The position numbers were made by a program, and so were the translations under genes. The notes under the pieces were generated by a model, which saw only the letters and a program-made list of their open reading frames with translations, ran no database searches and was not told where the DNA came from. From Acanthamoeba sp. SK_2022b (lineage: Eukaryota; Discosea; Longamoebia; Acanthamoebidae): DNA of 64,000 nt. The stretch is from assembly GCA_027943245.1 (NCBI GenBank), contig JANDJZ010000152.1, positions 1 to 64,000 on the forward strand, given 5' to 3'. This document shows, one piece after another, positions 56,954-64,000 of this stretch (position 1 is its first letter; every line of letters starts with the position of its first letter).

Positions 56954-58650
56954 TTACAGAGGATACATGGTCGCGTCCTTCAAGGATTCCGGCTTTCGGG
57001 TGGCGCACTTGTAGATGACCACCGCTGCGACGGCAATCAGGCCGGCGAGCACCAGCACAACGAGGGCGCCGCCAAGCGAGGCGGTTAGCGCGATGAGGAG
57101 GGTGTGGTCGTCCTCCTCGGGCACGGGCTCTGGCGCGTAGACCGTGCACTCGAACGGGAACTCGACCGTGAACGTGGTGTTGATCATGTTCTTGTTCGAC
57201 ACCAGGCGGTAGGCGCCGGGCTTGAGCAGGGGCAGCGAGGTGACGGTCGTGCCGCGCTCCATGTAGACATCGGGGAGCGGCTGCGCTCCGCTGAAGGACA
57301 GCACGTGGTCGACCGAGTCCGCGTTCTCAAAGGTGAGCACGTCGCCCACGGACAGCTTCTTGCCGTTCCACCACGTCGCGCTGTCGAGTCTGTGCGGCTC
57401 GATCAGGCGCACGAGATGCTGGCGCGCGGAGGTGTGGTAGGTCTCGGTGCGCGGCACGACGCGCGTGACATCGTGCGGCGCCTGCTCGAGCATGTTGGCG
57501 CGGTAGAAGAACGTGGTCTGGTACCAGTCGTGCACGTTGTTGTCCGGCATGATGGCGCAGCAGTGGTCGTACGCGAGCGAGTCAGGGCTGCCGTCGACGA
57601 TCGTCGCGTTGGCCGAGCCGCTGGCGTGCGCCGGGTAGACGCAGCGGCCGCACACGTCCAGCGCCTTGGTGTTGTAGGAGACCGTGAGGGCAAAGGCCAC
57701 GGACGAGCTCTCGACCGAGGTGATGCGGTACACGCCGGGCTCGGAGATGATGATGTCGAGCGAGTTGCCGGGGCGGAGGCTGGCGTAGTCCCAGCGCGTC
57801 TGGATCTGCTTGACGCGCGCCACGTCTGCCGGCACGTCGAGTCGGTACATGATGAGCGAGTAGGCGTAGCCGGCGTGCAGGTTGCTGATGCGCAGCGTCT
57901 CGCCGGTCTCGAGCTCGTGGCGGAGGACGATCGTTTCAAAGTCCTTGATGGTGGCCGTCGTCTGGGCGAACGGGAGGAAGCAGCACTGCGTGTTGTTGCC
58001 GCCGCACACGCCGCAGAAGTCCCTCACCTTGTTGGAGTTGGGCACGCCGTCGCATCCCGCGCACTGCGTGTTGTTGCCGCCGCACACGAAGCACTGGTCC
58101 AGCTTGCCAGCCGGGCACGAGCACGCCCTAGAGAACACATTGTATATAATATTTGTGCACGATGAGTTTTGTGTTCAATTCCAACTAAATAAGAAATAAG
58201 ATATTAATATAAAAAAATTGTGATAATTATAATTTTGTAGAACAAATGATACGTACGGGTCGGTGATGATATGCTGGCCAAAGCACTGGCCCGCGCAGTC
58301 CTTGTCGGCGTTGAACTCCTTCTTGGTTGTGCCCAGGGCACACTGCCCACAGTCATCCGTCACTGCCGTGCCATTGCACACTCCGGCGCAGTCCATGTCC
58401 TTGTTGGGACTGCATTTGGGGAGAGGTCTTAGCGGGCTGCAGTGGACGTCACACGCGCAAGTGTCGAGCGTCGAGCAGTTTATCCCGAAGGGGGCACACG
58501 TACACGTGACCATCGCCGGCAATGTAACAAACGCCGCAGCCATCCGTGGTTGCGTTGCCAAAGCATACGCCCTTGCAGTCTTGATCGGTGTTGGGCTGCA
58601 CCAAGAACACAGGATTGTGAGCTAAGGCCAGATATCGTCTTTTTGATGTG

Positions 58651-58712
<62 letters not shown>

Positions 58713-61700
58713 CGACGTACCAAACGACCGGTGGTGCCTTGGGCACACTTGCCGCAGTCATCGATATAGGCACTGCCGTTGCACACGTTGTTGCAGTCGA
58801 CGCTGTAGCCGGAGCCATTGTAGTAGTTCTCGGGAGTGGCACACACGCCGCACGGGTTGTACTTGGCCGTGCCGTTGCACACGCCCATGCAGTCGCGCAC
58901 CTGGCTCGCGTCCTTGCCCGACGAACCGCCGACGCACACGCCGCACTCGATCGTGGCCGAGCCGCGACACAGGCCAGCGCAGTCGATCTGCTCCGCCGCG
59001 CAGCAGGTGCCGCGCTTGTCGTTGCTCGATGTGCCGTTGCACACGCCGGCGCAGTCGTACGTGCCCGTGCAGGCCTGACGCACGTCAAACAGGCTGGTGG
59101 CCACGTCGCCGTCGGCGAAGCTGGCTTCGTCCTGAAGGTCATCCGAGACGTCCACGATGCGCTTCGTTGCGCTGGTGGTGCTGTTGCTGCCGCACACTTC
59201 GGCGGGCTTGATGGCACACACGCCGTCGCACCGCTTCGTCATTGCATCCTGAATATTCAAAAAATATTAATTATATCAATAAAGAAAAAAATTACAAAAT
59301 TAAAACGTAACCGAAATGAAACGTGCATGCAGGGAAAGGGGAGACAGGAAAGGGGAGAGACGTACGTCGAGGCCAGTGGCGCCGCCGACGCACCGGTCGC
59401 ATTGGTTGGTGCGCGCTGTGCCGTTGCACACGCCGGCGCAGTCCAGCTTGGCGGAGCCCTGGCAGAGACCGAAGCAGTCGCGGACCGCCGTGCCGTTGCA
59501 GTCGCCGGCGCAGTCCATGCCGTAGGACACGTCGAGGCCCGACGACCCGCCCACGCAGAAGCCGCACTTGTTGACGACGCGCAGACCGAAGCACTCGCCC
59601 GCGCAGTCGAGCAGGTCGGGGTGCGTGTCCTCCGTGGCGCCGCAGACGCCGCACAGGCTCGGCTGCGTGCCATTGCACACGCCGGCGCAGTCCTTGGCGA
59701 AGCCCGCCACGCGGCCGGTGGAGCCGCCCACGCAGAAGCCGCACTCGTCGATCTTGGCCGTGCCGTTGCATACGCCGGCGCAGTCCTTGGCCTTGTTGGG
59801 GTCGTAGGAGTCCACGAGCGGGTCGTAGCACACGCCGCACACGTCGCGCCTGGCGTTGCCCCGGGGCTTGCCCTTGCAGTCCAGGCACGTGGTGCCGTTG
59901 CCGCCGCACACGCCGCAGGCGTCGATGAGCAGATCCGAGGGATCGACGATGATGGTGCCGTGGATGGCCGGGTTGTTCGAGTCGTGCCACATGTAGATGC
60001 CCGGGCTGAAGAATCGGTGCGGCGCGCTCACGGCACCCGGCGCCAGCACGTCGGGATCGCCGGCAGCGGCCCGCGCGATCTCGCTAAAGTCGTAGAGGGT
60101 CCAGCCGCGCGCTGCGCCAAAGCCGGACGAGGTGGGCACGCCGTAGGAGGTCGTGCCGGTCATCTCCGCCGCCGTGGCCACCTCGGCCCCGTTAAGACTG
60201 CCGGCGCCGGCGCTGGTTTCGCCGAGTTTTTCGGCCTGGTCCACCGCTTCCGAGTCCTCCTTTTCACCGCGCTTCCGTAGAGAAGCGGCGCTTCGTCTGC
60301 GTGAGCACAGGCAGTGTACGCCCTCGTCGAGCCCGTCGCCATCCACGTCGTCGGTGCCCGCAAGCAGGTCGCGCTCGTGGGTCGTGGCGTCGTAGAACGA
60401 ACGCGTCGCCTCCCTTCTCCTGGCCATCAGGATGTCGGCGTCGAGCTCGATGGCCGTGGCGTTGATAGAGTCGAGGAACTTGGCCTGCTCCTTCTGCTTC
60501 TGCAGGAGGGATAGCGCCACCGACCGGAGGGAGAACGCGGGAGTGGGCGCGCGGAGAGCACGGCTCGCGGATTTGCCTGCAATCATGGCGACACATTAAA
60601 TCATAATTATAAAATAAAAACAGATAGGGGATGTACTGTCAGTGTGGAGCGACTTGGATCTCTTGTGGAGCAGGCCAGCCAGTTGCTTTTCAACACTGCT
60701 GTCCATCCGAGCAACCCGCTTGCGGGCTGCAGAGAGATAGAGAGAGAAAGGAGGAGAACCCGGGTGAGCAAGTGTGGAACGCTGGAGTTGAAGCGCGAGG
60801 CGTACTCTTTTGGGCGCCGTCGTCCTCGTCAAAGAAGTCAGGCTCGGCGCAGCAGATGCCCTCCATGCTGGCCTCCACCTCGACGATGTAATCGTCTTCG
60901 TCCTCGTCTCCGTACAGGTCCACTTCATCTTCCTGGTGGCGGCTCGACTGGATGCGAGGCTCAAAGGCCAGGCGCGATGCAACCAAGTTGACTGTCGGCC
61001 TTTCAACATGCCTTTTCGATAGAAAACACAAATAATAATGACAATTAAGGTAGGTTTTGTTGCAAAGTGACGGGTGGTGATGGGGAGTAGTGAGTCGTAC
61101 CAGCCAGGGAAGCGGGCGAGGCCAAGGTTGTCAAAGTCGGCGGGCAGTTCGTCGGCAGCCATGCGGGCGACGGTGGACCGGCGCAGGTATTTGCTGGTCG
61201 AGTCGGGCAGGGGCGTGGGATGGGCCGCCGAGTCGTCGAACTCGACATGGTCCTTCATGGTGACCATCGAGAGGTACTGCTGCACGTAGGCGCCCACCGT
61301 CTCGTCGTCCAGGGTCATGGGTGGCACCTCGCCCTGGATGTCAAAGCCCTTGTACTTGAGCGTGTCGAGCGAGTAGGCGGGGGCGCCCACGTAGTCGTAG
61401 ACGCCGCCCGTGATCTTGACGTTCCAGTCGAGGAGGTTCTCCCAGACGACTAGGTCGCCCACCTTGACTCGCTTGGTCGACGAGTCGCTGTCGGAGCCGA
61501 GCTTGAAGTAGTGGACCTTGGCCTGCGAGGGCTTGCGCACGCAGCACGTAGACCCGTCGCCGCCGCACTTACCGCACACGTCGACGGTCTTGCCCGACAG
61601 GGGCACTCCATCGCAGCCGCGGCACGCCGAGTTGTCGCCGCCGCACACGCCGCACACGTCGACATCGCCATAGCACGACACGGATACCTTCTGCTTGACC

Positions 61701-62629
61701 TGCGAGATGATGTTGTCGTCGGTGGTGTCGAATCCCGAGTGCAGGATGACGGCGTAGACCTCCTGTTCGCCGTAGAGGCTCGGGTTGCTGGTGTCCCAGA
61801 AGGCCGCCACACGATAGCTGGTAGTCGTGGTGACCGATCCGCGCAGGCGCGGGATGTTCACCGTCGAGATGAGCCGGCCCGAGCCGCCCACAGCCCCGTG
61901 CCAGAACTGGACGAGCACGTTCTGCCGAGTGAAGGTGTCTCCAAGGACAGTCGCATACACGTCGTATCCCTTGATGTACTTGTTGTTGGTACCTCCTCGC
62001 ACACTAAATGGGATAAACAAATATTTTAGAGATAGAGAAAGAAAATATACGTTGTTTTTGTGTCTTTTTTTTTGTTTCTGGTGTCGGGATTGGAGGGCCA
62101 CACGTACGGGGTGAAGGTGAGGCCGGGCGAGAGGCGGATGGTCTGGAGCGTGTAGCCGTTGTCGCGGAGGTTGTAAAACATGAGGCTGTAGGCTTCGTTG
62201 TTGTCCTCGTGCATCTCTTCGATCTCGTTCTTGTCGTCGAGCGTGGCGTGGATGTTGTTGGTACCGTCGTGCTTGAACAGGAAGGTCACTTCGCGCTTGT
62301 CCTGTGCCGGAATGATGCCAACTTTGACCGCTCCGACTGCGTCGTGAAAAAGAAGAATGCGATCAGTAAGATATCATTGTAGAGGGGGGGGGGGGAATGA
62401 CTCTTAAAAGGGACACTTACTCAAGGTGCGGCCCGGGAAGAGGCACGTCAGGTCGAGACAGTTCTCAGGGCTGCCGCGCCACAGGGAGACGCTCACGTCG
62501 GTAGCTGCAACGAGGGCCTTGTTGCGCACAGTCACCGTAACTTGCACGACCTCGCCCACCTTGGGGAACAGCGGCGTGGCCGTCATCTCCTTAGTCAGCA
62601 TCGTGCGATCGCGCTTGAACGTTGTCCAC

Positions 62630-62689
<60 letters not shown>

Positions 62690-64000
62690 GAGTCTCCTGG
62701 TTATAAAAAACAAGCCATGTAGTGGAAGTATCAAGACGTACACCAAGGCATGTTGAAGGTGGGGTCGGGCTTGTCGTAGGTGCGCTGCCACCACGTCGAC
62801 ACGCCGGGGTAGTAGCCGGGCTCAGCGCTGTAGTCCACCTTAAGGTACTCTTGGCCGCTTCCAGTCCTCGCCATGTACTATCGATTGGTAACAGTCATTT
62901 AAGCTTGCTAAGCGCAGGATTGGGCAGTGCACAATGGGAGCCGGTAGGACACGTACCACATAGGGTTGCACTTTGTAGGCATACTTGGGGTTGATGGCTT
63001 CCACATAGCTGTGTGTTCGGTTTGGTTAGCGATCTGAATTAAGGGCTAAGGGAAGAACACCGAGATTTCACCTGTGCACCGAGGCGTCACGATTGATCGA
63101 AGCTGAGTGGGTCTCGGCGTTCATTGACTCGTCCGATGTTTCGGTCCTGCCGACGTAGCCTGCAGACACATCCACGCCGATCGGCATTTTGATTTGCGGT
63201 CCGACGCCCAGGAAAGAGGCGGCAAACTGTCGTCCACCATCAACGATGTTGAATTGTTAGAAGCAGGCCTGATTTGAACAACGTTAACGACGACACAGAG
63301 ATAAAGAGTGATCTGCGTACGGAGTAATCGATGCTCACTTGAGCGCCAGCTCCGCCGCCTGCTCCCATGCGGGACGCGGTGTGGTTGAGGGAAACCTTGT
63401 TTTGAGATTTGCCCGACTGTTGATCCACCCATTGCTGCACGAAAAAGAATAAAATAAAGAATAAAAAGTGAGTGTTATGAGGACATGCGGTGCCGCAAAG
63501 CACGAGAGCAATGATGAAGTTGGGCAACGGTATACCTCGTGGGCGTTGGGACCCAGAGTGACCTTCTCACCGACCATGATGCGGTTGACGGGATTGAAAT
63601 CGGAGGGAGCGCGCGAGGAGTAGGTGAGCAGATTGAAGGGCTCGTGGTCAGGCGTGAACCACCACAGGTCGCGTCCATCTGCCTTTTGCACGCACTTCTC
63701 ACCGCAGCTGGAAGACATCACAACGTCCTGTAATGAAATACGACACCCAGGGCGAGTAAGTCTTCAATTACAACCAAACAACAACGCGAGGGAGGGAAAT
63801 ACCAAGGAGCCGACTTGGCTGCCGCTTTGATCGACGATGGGATATTTGTAGACGTCCTTGTCGGTGGAGGTGAAGAGCACGACATCGTCGCCCGAGGCGA
63901 CCAGGTCACGCGCCACTGCGATCTGCTCCAAGAAGGCGTAACCCGTGTTCTCGGCCTTGTTCGTGAAATCCTGCCAGGCGAGGTCCACATTGCCAAACAC
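56954..64000 (-). CDS. giant Cys-rich type I membrane protein with cupredoxin-like and CARDB-like domains (5' end outside window)
   Basis: The gene runs off the right edge; its stop is at 56954. The N-terminal visible part (64000-62900) is not recognised (GEKVTLGPNAHE; ASFLGVGPQIKMPIGVDVSA). A CARDB-like Ig fold follows (VGEVVQVTVTVRNKALVAAT, 62600-62200). Then come C-x2-C furin/CRD-like repeats (DVCGVCGGDNSACRGCDGVP) and three cupredoxin-like segments (VKVGDLVVWENLLDWNVKIT near 61450; FFSPGIYMWHDSNNPAIHG near 59990; VGDVLTFENADSVDHVLSFS near 57310). A long array of DCAGVCNGTA..CG.CVGG repeats fills 59850-58270, many with Asn-Gly-Thr glycosylation sites. A final membrane segment (GGALVVLVLAGLIAVAAVV) is followed by a short basic tail. 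It is likely a large glycosylated cell-surface protein. The ligand is unknown. Confidence 0.75.
58649..58711. repeat. (TG)n microsatellite
   Basis: Intronic tract within the Cys-rich repeat array of the surface protein. Confidence 0.95.
62633..62688. repeat. (TG)n microsatellite
   Basis: Intronic tract just 5' of the CARDB-like domain exon of the surface protein. Confidence 0.95.

Noticed and set aside
57104..58165. 353-codon + strand frame
   Set aside because: Shadow of the surface-protein gene: composition is dominated by Arg, Val, Gly and Ala, and the antisense frame encodes a membrane segment and cupredoxin-like motifs.
58442..60280. 612-codon open frame on the + strand
   Set aside because: It lies antisense to the Cys-rich repeat array, begins in an intron region and is Ala/Val/Arg/Gly-rich without motifs; the minus strand has clear repeated C-x2-C coding sequence.

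Overview
This is a eukaryotic nuclear window: GC-rich exons, many short GT-AG introns, no operon structure, and long intronic microsatellites. The gene content fits an amoebozoan, most likely an Acanthamoeba-like free-living amoeba: RhoGAP/RapGAP, RCC1-BTB, villin-headpiece and LIM cytoskeletal proteins, an F-box/STE20-like kinase fusion, a Cys-rich surface protein, and amino-acid biosynthesis enzymes fused into multidomain proteins. The organism assignment is inference. Gene spans below include introns; exon joins were read by eye from open frames and GT/AG sites, so individual junctions are approximate.

Layout. 0-4.7 kb: 3' part of a RhoGAP / Ras-like / RapGAP signalling protein (+). 4.9-5.2 kb: possible small gene (-). 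5.3-8.7 kb: Ser-rich, alpha-helical protein, perhaps a transcription-factor relative (+). 8.9-10.4 kb: multipass membrane protein (-). 10.5-13.2 kb: F-box protein with a RanBP2-type zinc finger (-). 13.2-13.9 kb: small secreted protein with an apparent frameshift (-). 14.0-16.6 kb: flavin monooxygenase (+). 17.1-20.0 kb: fused tryptophan synthase alpha-beta (-). 20.4-25.6 kb: anthranilate synthase I / glutaminase / phosphoribosyltransferase (+). 25.6-26.4 kb: CpG-poor repeat region. 26.4-29.8 kb: MAP kinase with a TQY activation loop (+). 29.9-31.8 kb: F-box plus STE20-like pseudokinase (-). 31.8-33.3 kb: second CpG-poor region. 33.3-34.4 kb: intronless 2-oxoglutarate/Fe(II) oxygenase (+). 34.7-38.3 kb: IGPS / PRAI / shikimate dehydrogenase fusion (-). 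38.5-40.3 kb: chorismate synthase (+). 40.4-42.2 kb: GRAM-VASt protein (-). 42.4-42.9 kb: single-LIM protein (-). 43.5-51.8 kb: very large RCC1-BTB-BTB-coiled-coil-villin-headpiece protein (-). 51.9-53.1 kb: unknown protein (+). 53.2-55.5 kb: pectinacetylesterase/Notum-family secreted esterase (+). 55.6-56.8 kb: aminoglycoside 3-N-acetyltransferase-family protein (-). 57.0-64.0 kb: 3' part of a giant Cys-rich single-pass membrane protein (-).

The standout is 17.1-40.3 kb. Four genes, in two head-to-head pairs with short shared promoters, encode chorismate synthase and every enzyme activity from chorismate to tryptophan. Three of the four are fusions, including a TrpC-TrpF-AroE protein that joins a shikimate-pathway enzyme to two tryptophan enzymes and a probable TrpE-TrpG-TrpD protein. 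Physical clustering of a whole amino-acid pathway with this degree of fusion is unusual for a eukaryote.
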